Counted from the stretch's first letter, positions 16,820 through 28,998 are shown. The stretch: 64,000 nt of DNA from Aquabacter spiritensis (GCF_004346185.1 NZ_SMAI01000018.1:1-64000), one strand, 5' to 3'. Made by a program: numbers and translations. Notes: generated from the letters alone by a model not told the origin.

Positions 16820-18028
16820 ATGGCGCACACCCTCGATTCGCCCCGGCCGGCGGCGCCGGTCCGCAACTTCCAGATCAATTTCGGCCCGCAGCATCCCGCG
16901 GCCCACGGCGTGCTGCGCCTGGTGCTGGAGCTGAACGGCGAAGTGGTCGAGCGGGTCGATCCGCATATCGGCCTCCTGCACCGCGGCACCGAGAAGCTGA
17001 TCGAGGCCAAGACCTATCTCCAGGCGGTGCCCTATTTCGACCGGCTCGATTATTGCGCGCCGATGAACCAGGAGCATGCCTTCTGCCTGGCGGTCGAGCG
17101 CCTGCTCGACCTCGAAGTGCCCCGCCGCGGCCAGCTCATCCGCGTTCTGTATGCCGAGATCGGGCGGCTGCTGTCGCATCTTCTGAACGTCACCACTTTC
17201 GCGATGGATGTCGGCGCCCTGACGCCGCCGCTGTGGGGCTTCGAGGAACGCGAGAAGCTCATGATGTTCTATGAGCGCGCCTCCGGCAGCCGCATGCACG
17301 CGGCCTATTTCCGGCCCGGCGGCGTGCATCAGGACCTGCCGACCAAGCTGGTCGAGGATATCGGCGCGTTCTGCGATCCGTTCCTGAGGCTCCTGGACGA
17401 TCTCGACGGGCTCGTCACGGAGAACCGCATCTTCAAGCAGCGCACCGTGGATATCGGCGTCGTGACGCTGGACGACGCGCTGGCCTGGGGCTTTTCGGGC
17501 GTGATGGTGCGCGGCTCGGGCGCGGCCTGGGATCTGCGGCGCGCCCAGCCTTACGAATGCTATTCCGAGCTGGATTTCGACATTCCCATCGGCCTGCACG
17601 GCGACTGCTACGACCGCTATGTCGTGCGCATGGAAGAGATGCGGCAGTCGACCAAGATCATGAAACAATGCGTCGAGCGCCTGATGAAGGAGCCCGGCCC
17701 GGTCCATTCCACCGACCACAAGGTCACCCCGCCCAAGCGCGGGGAGATGAAGCGGTCGATGGAAGCGCTCATTCACCATTTCAAGCTATACACGGAAGGC
17801 TTCCACGTGCCGGAAGGCGAGGTCTATGCCGCCGTGGAGGCGCCGAAGGGCGAGTTCGGCGTCTATCTCGTGGCGGACGGCACCAATAAGCCCTACCGCT
17901 GCAAGATCCGCGCACCGGGATTCGCCCATCTGCAGGCGATGGACTTCCTGTGTCGCGGGCACATGCTCGCCGACGTCTCGGCGGTGCTGGGCTCCCTCGA
18001 CATCGTGTTTGGGGAGGTGGACCGATGA
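16820..18028 (+). CDS. nuoD: NADH-quinone oxidoreductase subunit D
   Basis: This 402-residue 49-kDa subunit, related to the [NiFe]-hydrogenase large subunit, forms the quinone pocket with NuoB. Hallmarks are [16 protein letters not shown] (about 17-32, including the pocket histidine), HRGTEKLIE and the C-terminal [12 protein letters not shown] ending. The length is as expected for unfused NuoD. Its stop overlaps the next start as ATGA, but that next gene is not nuoE. Confidence 0.97.
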   Translation: MAHTLDSPRPAAPVRNFQINFGPQHPAAHGVLRLVLELNGEVVERVDPHIGLLHRGTEKLIEAKTYLQAVPYFDRLDYCAPMNQEHAFCLAVERLLDLEVPRRGQLIRVLYAEIGRLLSHLLNVTTFAMDVGALTPPLWGFEEREKLMMFYERASGSRMHAAYFRPGGVHQDLPTKLVEDIGAFCDPFLRLLDDLDGLVTENRIFKQRTVDIGVVTLDDALAWGFSGVMVRGSGAAWDLRRAQPYECYSELDFDIPIGLHGDCYDRYVVRMEEMRQSTKIMKQCVERLMKEPGPVHSTDHKVTPPKRGEMKRSMEALIHHFKLYTEGFHVPEGEVYAAVEAPKGEFGVYLVADGTNKPYRCKIRAPGFAHLQAMDFLCRGHMLADVSAVLGSLDIVFGEVDR

Positions 18029-18402
18029 AGACCCTGATCTGTGCCGGCGCCGCGCTGGTCTGCGCCACGGCCGCTTTCGCCGCCGATCCTTTGACGATCA
18101 CGCCCGGTTTCGTGGTGAAGACCCCGGTCGACGTCGTCGTTCCGGTGATCATGCCCGCCCCGCCGCCGACCGCAATGGTGGTGGAACGGATCACCATGTA
18201 CAGCCTGCTCGAGACCGGCTGGACTCCCGTCAGCGCCGCCATCATCCCGGAAAGCGGGGTGCCCGGCACGCACGGCGCCTTCGCCCATGTGAACGGCAAG
18301 GTGGTCCGGCTCTACAAAGGCGGAGTCTACGCCGATTGCGGCATCGCCCAGGTGGGCGGCGCCTATAATGATTGTCGCATCCTCACGCCGGGGACCCGCT
18401 GA
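18025..18402 (+). CDS. Exported protein of unknown function inserted between nuoD and nuoE
   Basis: This 125-residue protein has a clear signal peptide (hydrophobic 5-18, cleavage near residue 20 after AFA or AFAA). The mature part is rich in Val and Pro in its first third (repeated VV and PVI stretches). It ends in a region with two cysteines about twelve residues apart (YADC and NDC) that may form a disulfide. No known domain is recognised, and no membrane helix is left after export. The ATG overlaps the nuoD stop (ATGA) and the stop overlaps the nuoE start (TGATG), so it is translated as part of the operon. It is not a standard complex I subunit. Confidence 0.82.
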   Translation: MKTLICAGAALVCATAAFAADPLTITPGFVVKTPVDVVVPVIMPAPPPTAMVVERITMYSLLETGWTPVSAAIIPESGVPGTHGAFAHVNGKVVRLYKGGVYADCGIAQVGGAYNDCRILTPGTR

Positions 18403-19265
18403 TGTCCGTCCGCCGCCTCGCCGCCGTCCAGCCGGAGAGCTTCGCCTTCACGCCCGAAAATGCGGCGTGGGCGGACCGGCAAATCGCGAAATATCCCGAG
18501 GGCCGGCAGGCAAGCGCGGTGATTCCGCTGCTCTGGAAGGCGCAGGAACAGGCCGGCGGCTGGCTGCCGGAGCCGGCGATCCGCGCGGTCGCCGAGAAGC
18601 TCGGCATGGCGCATATCCGCGTTCTGGAGATCGCCACCTTCTACACCATGTTCAATCTCGAGCCGGTGGGCCGCCACTTCGTCCAGTTGTGCGGCACCAC
18701 GCCCTGCATGCTGCGCGGCGCCGAGGAGCTCAAGGAGGTCTGCCGCCGCAAAATCGGGCCCGAGCGGCACGTGACGGCGGACGGCGCCTTGTCCTGGCTG
18801 GAAGTCGAATGCCTCGGCGCCTGCGCCAATGCGCCCATGGTCCAGATCAATTATGATTATTTCGAGGATCTGAGCCCAGAGGTGTTCGGCAAGATCCTCG
18901 ACGACCTCGCCGCCGGCCGCCCGGTGACGCCCGGCTCCCAGAATGGCCGCCAGATGTCGGCGCCGCTCGGTGGGCCGACGACCTTGACCGATCCGGCTCT
19001 CTATGAACGGCCGGCACCGACGAAGGGAACGTCGCAGGAAGTGCCCGACCTCCAGGCCGCCGGCCGCCCCTCGACCGCGGCGCAGAGCCCGGGCGACCCT
19101 TTGGGCGCCGCGTCCGCGAAAGAGGAGAAGGCGATCAACGGCAAGGACTCGCGCGAGAAGCGCGAAGCGGTGGCCGCCACTGCACAGGACAACAGCCCGG
19201 ATGTGACCGGATCCAAGCGCGTGGGGCCGAAGACCGGCACCGGCGTCCGCGACCCGGAGGAGTGA
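18402..19265 (+). CDS. nuoE: NADH-quinone oxidoreductase subunit E (2Fe-2S)
   Basis: This 287-residue protein has the 24-kDa thioredoxin-like fold that binds cluster N1a through Cys97 and Cys102 (CGTTPC) and Cys137 and Cys141 (CLGAC). The region before about residue 180 matches NuoE. The remaining 105 or so residues are a charged, low-complexity tail (Lys/Glu/Pro/Ala) absent from the 166-residue E. coli protein. The ATG at 18402 shares a base with the preceding stop. With NuoF it forms the NADH-oxidising tip. Confidence 0.95.
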   Translation: MSVRRLAAVQPESFAFTPENAAWADRQIAKYPEGRQASAVIPLLWKAQEQAGGWLPEPAIRAVAEKLGMAHIRVLEIATFYTMFNLEPVGRHFVQLCGTTPCMLRGAEELKEVCRRKIGPERHVTADGALSWLEVECLGACANAPMVQINYDYFEDLSPEVFGKILDDLAAGRPVTPGSQNGRQMSAPLGGPTTLTDPALYERPAPTKGTSQEVPDLQAAGRPSTAAQSPGDPLGAASAKEEKAINGKDSREKREAVAATAQDNSPDVTGSKRVGPKTGTGVRDPEE

Positions 19266-19269
19266 GCCC

Positions 19270-20577
19270 ATGCTCCACGACAAGGACCGCATCTTCACCA
19301 ATCTCTACGGGATCCACGATTTCGGCCTCCAAGGGGCGCTGAAGCGCGGCAATTGGGATGGCACCAAGGCCATCCTGGAGAAGGGACGCGACTGGATCAT
19401 CAATGAGATGAAGGCGTCCGGCCTGCGCGGGCGGGGCGGGGCGGGGTTCTCGACCGGCCTGAAATGGTCGTTCATGCCGAAACAGTCGGATGGCCGCCCG
19501 CATTATCTCGTGGTCAATGCCGACGAATCCGAACCCGGGACCTGCAAGGACCGGGAAATCATGCGCAACGATCCGCACACGCTGATCGAAGGCTGCCTGA
19601 TCGCCTCCTTCGCGATGGGCGCGCACGCCGCCTACATCTATGTCCGCGGCGAATATGTCCGCGAGCGCGAACGGCTCGAGGCGGCGATCGATCAGGCCTA
19701 TGAGGCGAACCTCATCGGCAAGGATAACATTCACGGCTATCCCTTTGATCTTTATGTGCATCATGGGGCAGGGGCCTATATTTGCGGCGAGGAGACCGCG
19801 CTGCTCGAAAGCCTTGAGGGCAAGAAGGGCATGCCGCGGCTGAAGCCGCCGTTTCCGGCCAATATGGGCCTCTATGGCTGCCCGACGACGGTCAACAACG
19901 TCGAATCGATCGCGGTTGCCCCGGAGATCCTGCGTCGGGGCGCGGCTTGGTTCGCCGGCATCGGCCGGGCCAACAATGTCGGCACCAAGCTGTTCGGCAT
20001 TTCCGGCCATGTGAACACGCCGTGCGTGGTCGAAGACGCCATGGGCACCACCTTCAAGGAATTGGTGGAGCGGCACGGCGGGGGGGTGCGTGGCGGCTGG
20101 GACAATCTGCTCGCCATCATTCCCGGCGGCGCCTCCTGCCCGATCATTCCGGCCGCGCACTGCGAAGACCTGATCATGGATTTCGACGGCACCCGCGCCG
20201 CGAAATCCTCGCTCGGCACCGCCGGCATTCTGGTGATGGACAAGTCGACCGACGTGGTGCGGGCGATCGCGCGCATCTCGTATTTCTTCAAGCACGAGAG
20301 CTGCGGCCAGTGCACGCCCTGCCGCGAGGGCACCGGCTGGATGTGGCGCGTGCTGAACCGCATGGCGGAAGGCCGGGCTCAGAAGCGCGAGATCGACGTG
20401 CTGCTGGAAGTGACCAGCCAGATCGAGGGCCACACCATCTGCGCGCTCGGCGATGCCGCGGCGTGGCCGGTGCAGGGCCTGATCCGGCATTTCCGTCACG
20501 AGATCGAGAAACGCATCGATCAATATGCCGCCAATCCCCATTCCGACGCGGCCATCATGCCGGTCGCAGCGGAGTGA
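19270..20577 (+). CDS. nuoF: NADH-quinone oxidoreductase subunit F (FMN, NADH site)
   Basis: This 435-residue 51-kDa subunit has the NADH/FMN motif [14 protein letters not shown] (about 56-69) and [14 protein letters not shown]. The 4Fe-4S (N3) ligands lie in [15 protein letters not shown], with the fourth cysteine further on in [10 protein letters not shown]. It accepts hydride from NADH and feeds the iron-sulfur chain. The length is usual. It lies 4 bases after nuoE. Confidence 0.97.
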   Translation: MLHDKDRIFTNLYGIHDFGLQGALKRGNWDGTKAILEKGRDWIINEMKASGLRGRGGAGFSTGLKWSFMPKQSDGRPHYLVVNADESEPGTCKDREIMRNDPHTLIEGCLIASFAMGAHAAYIYVRGEYVRERERLEAAIDQAYEANLIGKDNIHGYPFDLYVHHGAGAYICGEETALLESLEGKKGMPRLKPPFPANMGLYGCPTTVNNVESIAVAPEILRRGAAWFAGIGRANNVGTKLFGISGHVNTPCVVEDAMGTTFKELVERHGGGVRGGWDNLLAIIPGGASCPIIPAAHCEDLIMDFDGTRAAKSSLGTAGILVMDKSTDVVRAIARISYFFKHESCGQCTPCREGTGWMWRVLNRMAEGRAQKREIDVLLEVTSQIEGHTICALGDAAAWPVQGLIRHFRHEIEKRIDQYAANPHSDAAIMPVAAE

Positions 20578-20582
20578 CCGGC

Positions 20583-20747
20583 ATGATCGGAAAGTCCAAG
20601 AGCCCCGTCCGCGGCGCCGTCAAGCGCTTCGGAGAGATGCGCGATCGCGGGGGGCGCGTTACCGCAAGTGAAGACATTCGTGCGGGCGTTCACCGCCGCC
20701 TCGACCGCATCGCGATGCGGCTCGACCTCGTCGAACTGCCGCACTGA
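20583..20747 (+). CDS. Small basic protein between nuoF and nuoG
   Basis: This 54-residue frame starts with ATG at 20583, with GGAGTG about ten bases before it. It fills the gap between nuoF (stop 20577) and nuoG (start 20759). The product is rich in Arg and Lys (pattern [23 protein letters not shown]), then a helix-like segment ending RLDLVELPH. No domain is recognised. The exact fit between genes and the ribosome site favour a real gene. Whether it helps complex I assembly is unknown. Confidence 0.6.
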   Translation: MIGKSKSPVRGAVKRFGEMRDRGGRVTASEDIRAGVHRRLDRIAMRLDLVELPH

Positions 20748-20758
20748 GGATCGGATTG

Positions 20759-22846
20759 ATGGCCAAGATCATCGTCGACGGCACCGAAGTTGACGTCCCC
20801 GCCGAATACACGCTGCTCCAGGCGTGCGAGGTGGCGGGGGTCGAGATTCCGCGCTTCTGCTTCCACGAGCGCCTGTCGATCGCCGGCAATTGCCGCATGT
20901 GCCTGGTCGAGGTGAAGGGCGGACCGCCCAAGCCCACCGCGTCCTGCGCCATGGCGGTCAAGGATCTGCGCCCCGGATCGAACGGCGAGCCCCCGGTTGT
21001 GCTCACCAAGAGTCCGATGGTGAAGAAGGCGCGCGAAGGGGTGATGGAGTTTTTGCTCATCAACCACCCGCTGGATTGCCCGATCTGCGACCAGGGCGGC
21101 GAGTGCGATCTGCAAGACCAGGCCATGGCCTATGGCGTAGACACGTCGCGCTTCGCGGAGAACAAGCGCGCGGTCGAGGACAAATATATCGGTCCCCTGG
21201 TGCGCACCTCGATGAACCGGTGCATCCATTGCACCCGCTGCGTGCGCTTCTCCACCGAGGTCGCCGGCGTGCCGGATCTCGGCGCGATCGGCCGCGGCGA
21301 GGACATGGAGATCACAACCTATCTTGAGCACGCTATGCGCTCGGAGATGCAGGGCAATGTCGCCGACCTCTGCCCGGTCGGCGCGCTCACCCACAAGCCC
21401 TACGCCTTTCATGCCCGCCCCTGGGAATTGGGCAAGACCGAGTCGATCGACGTCATGGACGCCGCCGGCTCGAATATCCGCATCGACACGCGCGGCCGCG
21501 AAGTCATGCGCATCCTGCCGCGCACCAGCGAGGCGGTGAACGAGGAGTGGATTTCCGACAAGACCCGTTATGTTTGGGACGGCCTGAAGACCCAGCGGCT
21601 CGACCGACCCTATGTCCGTCGCGACGGACGTCTCGCGCCGGCGACCTGGACCGAGGCGTTCGACGCCATCGCCGCCAAGGTCAAGGCGGCGGATCCGACG
21701 CGGATCGGCGCCCTGGTCGGCGATCTCGCGACCGTCGAGGAGGCATTCGCGCTGAAGGGCCTGATGGACGGGCTCGGCTCGGGGAACATCGATTGCCGAC
21801 AGGACGGGGCCGCCTTGGACCCCGCGCACGGACGCGCATCCTACGTTTTCAATCCCGGGATTGCCGGGATCGAGGAGGCCGGTGCGATTCTGATCGTCGG
21901 CAGCGATCCGCGGCATGAGGCCCCGGTCATCAATGCCCGGATCCGCAAGCGCTGGCGTGCCACAGCCGGCACGTTGAAGGTCGGCCTCATCGGCGCGCCC
22001 GTCGATCTCACCTATCCGTGCGATTATCTCGGCGCGGGACCCGACAGCCTCGCCGATCTCGCGGGCACCGGGACCTTCGCGGACGTCCTGAAGGCGGCGG
22101 ACAAGCCGCTGGTGATCGTGGGCCAAGCGGCCTTGGCGCGCCCCGACGGCGCGGCGATCCTGGCCCTGGCGGCGCGCCTCGCGGTTGCGGTCGGCGCGGT
22201 CAAGGATGGCTGGAACGGATTTGCGGTGCTTCACACGGCTGCCGGCCGGGTCGGTGCGCTCGATGTCGGCTGCGTACCGGCGGCCGGCGCCAGCGATGCG
22301 GCCGCGATGGCCGCGCCCGGAGGCCTCGATGTCGCTTTCCTGCTCGGCGCAGACGAGATCGAGGTCGCGCCGGGCGCCTTCACGGTCTATATCGGCACCC
22401 ATGGCGACCGGGGCGCGCACCGGGCGGACGTGATCCTTCCCGGCGCCGCCTATTCCGAGAAGTCGGGGCTCTACGTGAACACCGAAGGACGGGTGCAGTT
22501 CGCCAATCGCGCCGCTTTCCCGCCTGGCGATGCCCGGGAGGACTGGGCTGTTCTGCGGGCTTTGTCGGAAGTGCTCGGGACCAAGCTGCCCTACGATTCG
22601 CTGTTCGCGCTCCGCGCGGCTCTGGTCGCGGCGCACCCCCATCTCGGCCGGCTCGACGTGCTCGAACCCGCCGGTGCCGACGCGGTGATCGCGCTCGGCC
22701 AGACCAGCGGAACGACGGACAGGGCCGCGTTCGGCCTTGCGGTGACGGATTTCTACCTGACCAACCCGATCGCCCGGGCCTCGGCCGTGATGGCCGAATG
22801 TTCGGCGCTGCGGCTCGGCGGGGCGACTGCGGTCGCGGCGGAATAA
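20759..22846 (+). CDS. nuoG: NADH-quinone oxidoreductase subunit G
   Basis: This 695-residue 75-kDa subunit starts with a 2Fe-2S ferredoxin domain ([15 protein letters not shown], about 34-48). Next come the His/Cys 4Fe-4S segment ([17 protein letters not shown]) and a further 4Fe-4S site (CIHCTRC), followed by a molybdopterin-oxidoreductase-like domain with no cofactor role. The ATG at 20759 is used; a TTG one codon before it is in frame. The length is typical of alphaproteobacteria. Confidence 0.96.
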   Translation: MAKIIVDGTEVDVPAEYTLLQACEVAGVEIPRFCFHERLSIAGNCRMCLVEVKGGPPKPTASCAMAVKDLRPGSNGEPPVVLTKSPMVKKAREGVMEFLLINHPLDCPICDQGGECDLQDQAMAYGVDTSRFAENKRAVEDKYIGPLVRTSMNRCIHCTRCVRFSTEVAGVPDLGAIGRGEDMEITTYLEHAMRSEMQGNVADLCPVGALTHKPYAFHARPWELGKTESIDVMDAAGSNIRIDTRGREVMRILPRTSEAVNEEWISDKTRYVWDGLKTQRLDRPYVRRDGRLAPATWTEAFDAIAAKVKAADPTRIGALVGDLATVEEAFALKGLMDGLGSGNIDCRQDGAALDPAHGRASYVFNPGIAGIEEAGAILIVGSDPRHEAPVINARIRKRWRATAGTLKVGLIGAPVDLTYPCDYLGAGPDSLADLAGTGTFADVLKAADKPLVIVGQAALARPDGAAILALAARLAVAVGAVKDGWNGFAVLHTAAGRVGALDVGCVPAAGASDAAAMAAPGGLDVAFLLGADEIEVAPGAFTVYIGTHGDRGAHRADVILPGAAYSEKSGLYVNTEGRVQFANRAAFPPGDAREDWAVLRALSEVLGTKLPYDSLFALRAALVAAHPHLGRLDVLEPAGADAVIALGQTSGTTDRAAFGLAVTDFYLTNPIARASAVMAECSALRLGGATAVAAE

Positions 22847-22858
22847 CGGGGCGGACGG

Positions 22859-23878
22859 ATGACCTGGCAGGACACTCTTCTGAAGGTGGCGATCATTGCG
22901 GGGCAGAGCCTCGCGCTGCTCGTCGCGCTGCTCGTCTTCATCGCCTATATCCTGCTGGCCGACCGCAAGATCTGGGCCGCGGTGCAGCTTCGCCGGGGGC
23001 CAAACGTCGTCGGCCCGTTCGGCCTGCTGCAATCCTTCGCGGATCTGCTCAAATTCGTGCTGAAGGAGCCGGTCATCCCATCCGGCGCGAACAAGGCGCT
23101 GTTCCTTCTCGCGCCGCTGGTGAGCTGCGTGCTCGCGCTCGCCGCCTGGGTCGTCGTGCCGATCGCGGACGGCTGGGTGATCGCCGACCTCAATGTCGGC
23201 ATTCTCTATATCTTCGCCATCTCCTCGCTCGGCGTGTACGGCGTGATCATGGCGGGGTGGGCCTCGAACTCGAAATACCCCTTCCTGGCGGCGCTGCGCT
23301 CGGCGGCGCAGATGGTGTCCTACGAAGTCTCGATCGGCTTCGTGATCATCACGGTGCTGATGTGCGCCGGCTCGCAAAACCTGTCCCGGATCGTCGAGGC
23401 CCAGGACGGCCCGCTCGGCCTTTTGAACTGGTATTTCCTGCCGCTCCTGCCGATGTTCGTCATCTTCTTCGTCTCCGCGCTCGCCGAGACGAACCGTCCG
23501 CCCTTCGACCTCGTCGAGGCGGAATCGGAGCTGGTCGCCGGCTTCATGACCGAATACGGCTCCACGCCCTATCTGCTGTTCATGCTCGGCGAATACGTGG
23601 CGATCATGACCATGTGCGCCATGGGGACGATCCTGTTCCTCGGCGGCTGGCTCTCGCCGCTGCCCTTCCCGCCCTTCACCTGGGTGCCGGGGATCGTCTG
23701 GTTCGTGCTGAAGCTGTGCTTCATGTTCTTCCTGTTCGCCATGGCGAAGGCCATGGTGCCGCGCTATCGCTACGATCAGCTGATGCGGCTCGGCTGGAAG
23801 GTGTTCCTGCCGATCTCGCTGGTCGCTGTCGTGGTCGTGGCGGGTGTCCTGCACTTCACCGGAACGGCGCCGCGATGA
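22859..23878 (+). CDS. nuoH: NADH-quinone oxidoreductase subunit H
   Basis: This 339-residue membrane protein has eight or nine helices. It carries the ND1 hallmarks [20 protein letters not shown] and [20 protein letters not shown], the acidic loop that lines the entrance of the quinone channel. It links the redox arm to the proton-pumping arm. Confidence 0.97.
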   Translation: MTWQDTLLKVAIIAGQSLALLVALLVFIAYILLADRKIWAAVQLRRGPNVVGPFGLLQSFADLLKFVLKEPVIPSGANKALFLLAPLVSCVLALAAWVVVPIADGWVIADLNVGILYIFAISSLGVYGVIMAGWASNSKYPFLAALRSAAQMVSYEVSIGFVIITVLMCAGSQNLSRIVEAQDGPLGLLNWYFLPLLPMFVIFFVSALAETNRPPFDLVEAESELVAGFMTEYGSTPYLLFMLGEYVAIMTMCAMGTILFLGGWLSPLPFPPFTWVPGIVWFVLKLCFMFFLFAMAKAMVPRYRYDQLMRLGWKVFLPISLVAVVVVAGVLHFTGTAPR

Positions 23879-23921
23879 ACCGTCCGATCCCATCTCTGCC
23901 GCGAATTGAAGGGGCGAGGCC

Positions 23922-24410
23922 ATGAAGCTCGACCAAGCCGCGCGCGCCATCTTCCTCACCGAGCTGGTGTCCGGCTTCTTCCTCGCCATGCGCTATTTCT
24001 TCAAGCCCAAGGCGACCATCAACTATCCGTTCGAGAAGAACCCGATCTCGCCGCGTTTCCGCGGCGAGCATGCGCTGCGCCGGTATCCCAACGGCGAAGA
24101 GCGCTGCATCGCCTGCAAATTGTGCGAGGCGATCTGCCCGGCCCAGGCGATCACGATCGAGGCCGGACCGCGGCGCAATGACGGGACGCGCCGCACCACG
24201 CGGTACGACATCGACATGGTGAAGTGCATCTATTGCGGCTTCTGTCAGGAAGCCTGCCCGGTGGATGCGATCGTCGAGGGGCCGAACTTCGAGTTCGCCA
24301 CCGAGACGCGCGAGGAATTGTATTACGACAAGGATCGGCTGCTCGCGAACGGCGATCGCTGGGAGCGGGAAATCGCCCAGGCGATCGTGCTGGACGCGCC
24401 CTACCGGTAG
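23922..24410 (+). CDS. nuoI: NADH-quinone oxidoreductase subunit I (two 4Fe-4S)
   Basis: This 162-residue TYKY-type ferredoxin subunit has two CxxCxxCxxxCP motifs: [12 protein letters not shown] (about 62-73) and [12 protein letters not shown] (about 101-112), for clusters N6a and N6b. The N-terminal amphipathic helix region contacts NuoH. The length is normal. A 194-base gap to nuoJ contains no gene I can support. Confidence 0.97.
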   Translation: MKLDQAARAIFLTELVSGFFLAMRYFFKPKATINYPFEKNPISPRFRGEHALRRYPNGEERCIACKLCEAICPAQAITIEAGPRRNDGTRRTTRYDIDMVKCIYCGFCQEACPVDAIVEGPNFEFATETREELYYDKDRLLANGDRWEREIAQAIVLDAPYR

Positions 24411-24604
24411 GGCGGCGATCCGGCGGACCGGGGGCGATGGGTGGGGATGGCGGCCGTGTCCTGCGGCGGCCTCAGACGAATGGACGAGGGCATGGGTAGG
24501 GGCTATCGACGGGCCGAAGGCCACACGCGGCTTGTCGTGACAGCCGCGGAATCCTGCGCGGCACAGGGCGGCGTTCGCGCGCCGCACAAAAGGGGGCTCG
24601 GCGC

Positions 24605-25219
24605 ATGAGTGTCGCGGCAGCATTCTTCTATCTCTTCGCGTGCGTCCTGGTGGCCTCGGCCTTCATGGTGATCGCCTCGCGCAACCCGATCCATTCGGTG
24701 CTCTTCCTCATCCTCTGCTTCGTCAATGCAGCGGGCCTGTTCATCCTGATCGGCGCGGAGTTCCTCGCTTTGATCCTGGTGGTGGTCTATGTCGGCGCGG
24801 TGGCGGTGCTGTTCCTGTTCGTGGTGATGATGCTCGACGTCGACTTCGTCGAACTGCGCCAGGGCTTCCTGCAATATTTGCCGATCGGGGCGCTGGTCGG
24901 GATGATCTTCCTCGCCGAGCTGGTTCTGGTGGCCGGCACCTGGGTCGCAGGTCCGACGGTCGCCAGTGTGCCGCAGATCGCGCAGGCGGGAACGGCGGCG
25001 CTGACCAACACGCAGATGCTCGGACGGGTACTCTACACCGAATATGTCTACTTCTTCGAGGCGGCGGGCATGGTGCTGCTGGTGGCGATGATCGGCGCGA
25101 TCGTGCTGACCCTGCGCCACAAGCCCAATGTCAAGCGGCAGAACATTTCCGACCAGGTGGCGCGCACGGCCAAGACCGCGATCGACGTGGTCAAGGTCAA
25201 GCCCGGCCAGGGCATTTGA
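24605..25219 (+). CDS. nuoJ: NADH-quinone oxidoreductase subunit J
   Basis: This 204-residue protein has five predicted helices and a hydrophilic C-terminal tail of about 40 residues. The conserved stretch [19 protein letters not shown] (about 59-77) is the pi-bulge helix of ND6-type subunits. It sits between NuoA and NuoK in the membrane arm. Confidence 0.95.
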   Translation: MSVAAAFFYLFACVLVASAFMVIASRNPIHSVLFLILCFVNAAGLFILIGAEFLALILVVVYVGAVAVLFLFVVMMLDVDFVELRQGFLQYLPIGALVGMIFLAELVLVAGTWVAGPTVASVPQIAQAGTAALTNTQMLGRVLYTEYVYFFEAAGMVLLVAMIGAIVLTLRHKPNVKRQNISDQVARTAKTAIDVVKVKPGQGI

Positions 25220-25229
25220 GGAGAGAAAG

Positions 25230-25538
25230 ATGGAAATCAGCCTCTCCCACTATCTCATCGTCGCGGCGATCCTGTTCACGTTCGGGACGCTGGGCATCTT
25301 CCTCAACCGGAAGAACGTCATCGTCATCCTGATGTCGATCGAGCTGATCCTGCTCGCCGTGAACATCAATCTCGTCGCCTTCTCGGCCTTTCTCGGCAGC
25401 ATCGTCGGACAGGTCTTCGCGCTGCTCGTCCTCACCGTGGCCGCCGCGGAGGCGGCGATCGGGCTCGCGATCCTCGTGGTGTTCTACCGCAACCGCGGAT
25501 CGATCGCCGTCGAGGACATCAATGCCATGAAGGGTTGA
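25230..25538 (+). CDS. nuoK: NADH-quinone oxidoreductase subunit K
   Basis: This 102-residue protein has three helices and is a member of the ND4L family. The buried glutamates essential for proton transfer are visible in [11 protein letters not shown] and [24 protein letters not shown]-like purine-rich sequence stands before the ATG at 25230. The length matches the family exactly. Confidence 0.96.
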   Translation: MEISLSHYLIVAAILFTFGTLGIFLNRKNVIVILMSIELILLAVNINLVAFSAFLGSIVGQVFALLVLTVAAAEAAIGLAILVVFYRNRGSIAVEDINAMKG

Positions 25539-25542
25539 GATC

Positions 25543-27468
25543 ATGTATCACGCGATCGTCTTCCTCCCCCTCATCGGCTTCCTGATCGCCGGCCTGTTCG
25601 GCCGTTCGATCGGCGCCCGCGCGTCCGAGGTCGTCACCACCTCGCTGCTGTTCATCGCCTGCCTGCTCGCCTGGATCGCCTTCTTCAATGTCGGCTTCGG
25701 CGGCCATGACACCCGCGTCCAGGTCATGCACTGGATGTATGTCGGCGACCTGAAGATCGACTGGGCGTTCCGCATCGATACGTTGACGGCGGTCATGCTG
25801 ATCGTGGTCACCACCGTCTCCTCGCTCGTGCACCTCTATTCGATGGGGTACATGCACGAGGATCCGAGCCGGCCGCGCTTCTTCGCCTATCTCTCGCTGT
25901 TCACCTTCGCCATGCTGATGCTGGTGACGGCGGACAATCTGCTCCAGATGTTCTTCGGCTGGGAAGGCGTCGGCCTCGCCAGCTATCTGCTGATCGGCTT
26001 CTGGTACGAAAAGCCCTCGGCCAATGCCGCCGCCATGAAGGCCTTCGTGGTCAACCGCATCGGCGATTTCGGCTTCATCCTCGGCATTTTCGGCGTGTTC
26101 GTGATGACCGGGGCGGTGAATTTCGAAACCGTCTTCGCCCAGGCGCCCGGCCTCGCCGGCAAGACCATCGCCTTCCTCGGGCATCATTGGGATGCGCCAA
26201 CCGTCATCGCCGTGCTGCTGTTCATCGGCGCCATGGGCAAATCGGCGCAATTCCTGCTGCATACCTGGCTGCCGGACGCGATGGAGGGGCCGACGCCGGT
26301 CTCCGCGCTCATCCATGCCGCGACCATGGTGACCGCCGGCGTCTTCATGGTGGCGCGCATGTCGCCCATCTTCGAGCTGTCGCCGTCCGCGCTCGACCTC
26401 GTGATGATCGTCGGTGCGACGACGTCGATGTTCGCCGCGACCATCGCTCTGGTCCAGACCGACATTAAAAAGGTGATCGCTTATTCGACCTGCTCGCAGC
26501 TCGGCTACATGTTCGTGGCCATGGGGGCAGGGGCCTATTCGATCGGCATGTTCCACCTTCTGACCCATGCCTGCTTCAAGGCGCTGCTGTTCCTCTCCGC
26601 CGGCTCGGTGATCAATGCGATGCACCACGAGCAGGACATGCGGAACATGGGCGGGCTCTACAAGAAGATCCCCTTCACCTATGCGATGATGCTGGTCGGC
26701 ACGCTGGCGATCACCGGCTTTCCGTTCCTGGCCGGCTATTATTCCAAGGACGCGATCATCGAATCCGCCTGGGGCAGCACCAACAGCTTCGCCCTCTATG
26801 GCTGGGTGATGACGGTCGGCGCCGCCGCGCTCACCTCCTTCTATTCCTGGCGGCTGGTCTTCCTCACCTTCCACGGCCAGCCCCACGACCATCATCATTA
26901 CGAAGCGGCGCACGAATCGCCGCTCGTCATGACCATTCCGCTCGGCGTGCTCGGCTTCGGCTCGGTCGTCTCCGGCATGATCCTCTACCCCGAGTTCGTC
27001 GGGCACGATGTCGGGGAGTTCTTCCGCCAGTCGATCTTCATGGGCGCGGAGAACCATGTGCTGCATGCCATGCACGACATTCCGTTCTGGGCGAAATGGA
27101 TGCCGACCCTGATGATGGCGCTCGGCCTCCTGGTCGCCTATTGGTTCTACGTGGTCGACCGGACGCTGCCGGTGCGCCTCGCGCACAGCCAGGATGCGCT
27201 CTACAAATTCCTGCTGAACAAGTGGTATTTCGACGAGATCTACGACTTCCTGTTCGTCCGGCCGGCTCTGTTCATCGGCCGGGTGCTGTGGAAGCAGGGG
27301 GACGTCCGGATCATCGACGGGATGGGGCCGGACGGCGTCTCCGCGCGGGTGCTCGACGTGACCGGACGCGTGGTCCGGCTGCAGAGCGGCTATCTCTACC
27401 ATTACGCCTTCGTGATGCTGATCGGTGTCGCGGCCCTCATCACCTGGTTCATGTTCGCCGGAGTGTGA
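25543..27468 (+). CDS. nuoL: NADH-quinone oxidoreductase subunit L
   Basis: This 641-residue antiporter-like subunit sits at the far end of the membrane arm and has about 15 helices. It shows [19 protein letters not shown] (the key Glu), a Lys in [20 protein letters not shown], and [11 protein letters not shown]. The C-terminal section after about residue 500 forms the long lateral helix seen in complex I. A His-rich cytosolic loop ([10 protein letters not shown]) is present. Confidence 0.97.
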   Translation: MYHAIVFLPLIGFLIAGLFGRSIGARASEVVTTSLLFIACLLAWIAFFNVGFGGHDTRVQVMHWMYVGDLKIDWAFRIDTLTAVMLIVVTTVSSLVHLYSMGYMHEDPSRPRFFAYLSLFTFAMLMLVTADNLLQMFFGWEGVGLASYLLIGFWYEKPSANAAAMKAFVVNRIGDFGFILGIFGVFVMTGAVNFETVFAQAPGLAGKTIAFLGHHWDAPTVIAVLLFIGAMGKSAQFLLHTWLPDAMEGPTPVSALIHAATMVTAGVFMVARMSPIFELSPSALDLVMIVGATTSMFAATIALVQTDIKKVIAYSTCSQLGYMFVAMGAGAYSIGMFHLLTHACFKALLFLSAGSVINAMHHEQDMRNMGGLYKKIPFTYAMMLVGTLAITGFPFLAGYYSKDAIIESAWGSTNSFALYGWVMTVGAAALTSFYSWRLVFLTFHGQPHDHHHYEAAHESPLVMTIPLGVLGFGSVVSGMILYPEFVGHDVGEFFRQSIFMGAENHVLHAMHDIPFWAKWMPTLMMALGLLVAYWFYVVDRTLPVRLAHSQDALYKFLLNKWYFDEIYDFLFVRPALFIGRVLWKQGDVRIIDGMGPDGVSARVLDVTGRVVRLQSGYLYHYAFVMLIGVAALITWFMFAGV

Positions 27469-27470
27469 CG

Positions 27471-28985
27471 ATGACCACCTGGCCGATCCTCTCCGTCATC
27501 ACCTTCCTGCCGCTGGTCGGCGCGCTGTTCATCCTGGTGGTGCGCGGCGAGGAGGAAGTGTGTGCGCGCAACGCCCGCTGGGTGGCGCTCTGGACCACCC
27601 TCGTCACCTTCGTCGTCTCGCTTCTGCTGCTGCCGGCGTTCGATCCGGCCGCGCCGGGCTTCCAGTTCGTCGAGAAGCATCCCTGGCTCGGCGAGATCGC
27701 CGCCTATCATCTCGGCATTGACGGCATTTCGCTGCCTTTGGTGATCCTCACCACCTTCCTCATGCCCTTCTGCATCCTGGCCTCCTGGGAGAGCGTGCAT
27801 AAGCGGGTGAAGGAATACATGATCGCCTTCCTGGTGCTCGAGACCCTGATGGTCGGCACCTTCTGCTCGCTCGATCTCGTCCTGTTCTATTTCTTCTTCG
27901 AGGGCGGCCTCATCCCGATGTTCCTGATCATCGGGATCTGGGGCGGCCCGCGGCGGATCTATGCGAGCTTCAAATTCTTCCTCTACACGCTCGCGGGCTC
28001 GGTGCTGATGATGCTCGCCATCATGGCGATGTATTGGCAGGCCGGGACGACGGACGTGCCGACCTTGATGGCGCACACCTTCCCCTCCGGCATGCAGACC
28101 TGGCTCTGGCTCGCTTTCTTCGCCTCCTTCGCGGTGAAGATGCCGATGTGGCCGGTCCACACCTGGCTGCCGGACGCGCACGTGGAAGCCCCGACGGCGG
28201 GTTCCGTGATCCTCGCGGGCGTGCTGCTGAAGATGGGCGGATACGGCTTCATCCGCTATTCGCTGCCGATGTTCCCCGAGGCGTCGCATCTGTTCGCGCC
28301 GCTGGTCTACACTTTGTCGGTGATCGCCATCATCTACACCTCGCTCGTCGCGCTGGTGCAGGAGGACATCAAGAAGCTCATCGCCTATTCCTCGATCGCC
28401 CATATGGGCTTCGTGACGATGGGCATCTTCGCCATGAACGAGCAGGGGCTCCAGGGCGCGATGTTCCTGATGATCTCCCACGGCTTCGTCTCGGGCGCGC
28501 TGTTCCTGTGCGTCGGCGTGATCTACGACCGGATGCACACCCGCGAGATTTCGGCCTATGGCGGGCTCGTGAACCGGATGCCGCTGTATGCGACCGCGCT
28601 CATGGTCTTCACCATGGCGAATGTCGGCCTGCCGGGCACGTCGGGCTTCGTCGGCGAATTCCTCACCATGATCGCGGTGTTCGAACGCAACACCTGGGTC
28701 GCCTTCTTTGCGGCCACTGGCGTCATCCTGTCGGCAGCCTACGCCCTCTGGCTGTACCGCCGGGTGGTGTTCGGCACGCTCGACAAGGACAGCCTCAAGG
28801 GCATCATGGATCTCAATCACCGGGAAATGGTGATCATGGCGCCTTTGGTGGTGATCACCATTCTGTTCGGCTTCTGGCCCGCGCCGATCCTCGACATGAC
28901 GTCGAGCGCGGTCAATGCCGTCGTCGCCCGCACCGATTCCGTGGCCCAGGCGGTGAAGACCGCCAGCGTGCTCTTCAGCTTCTGA
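27471..28985 (+). CDS. nuoM: NADH-quinone oxidoreductase subunit M
   Basis: This 504-residue antiporter-like subunit has about 14 helices. The channel glutamate lies in [15 protein letters not shown] and the pumping lysines in [21 protein letters not shown] and [17 protein letters not shown]. The ATG at 27471 follows two bases after the nuoL stop. The length is usual. Confidence 0.97.
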   Translation: MTTWPILSVITFLPLVGALFILVVRGEEEVCARNARWVALWTTLVTFVVSLLLLPAFDPAAPGFQFVEKHPWLGEIAAYHLGIDGISLPLVILTTFLMPFCILASWESVHKRVKEYMIAFLVLETLMVGTFCSLDLVLFYFFFEGGLIPMFLIIGIWGGPRRIYASFKFFLYTLAGSVLMMLAIMAMYWQAGTTDVPTLMAHTFPSGMQTWLWLAFFASFAVKMPMWPVHTWLPDAHVEAPTAGSVILAGVLLKMGGYGFIRYSLPMFPEASHLFAPLVYTLSVIAIIYTSLVALVQEDIKKLIAYSSIAHMGFVTMGIFAMNEQGLQGAMFLMISHGFVSGALFLCVGVIYDRMHTREISAYGGLVNRMPLYATALMVFTMANVGLPGTSGFVGEFLTMIAVFERNTWVAFFAATGVILSAAYALWLYRRVVFGTLDKDSLKGIMDLNHREMVIMAPLVVITILFGFWPAPILDMTSSAVNAVVARTDSVAQAVKTASVLFSF

Positions 28986-28998
28986 TCGAGGTCGCCCG

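Noticed and set aside
20690-23989. An 1099-codon minus-strand open frame
   Set aside because: It is antisense to nuoG and nuoH, both identified by cofactor or channel motifs, and it has no recognisable domain.
24411-24604. A possible small gene in the nuoI-nuoJ gap
   Set aside because: Frames there are continuations or shadows without a ribosome site or plausible start; nothing could be supported.
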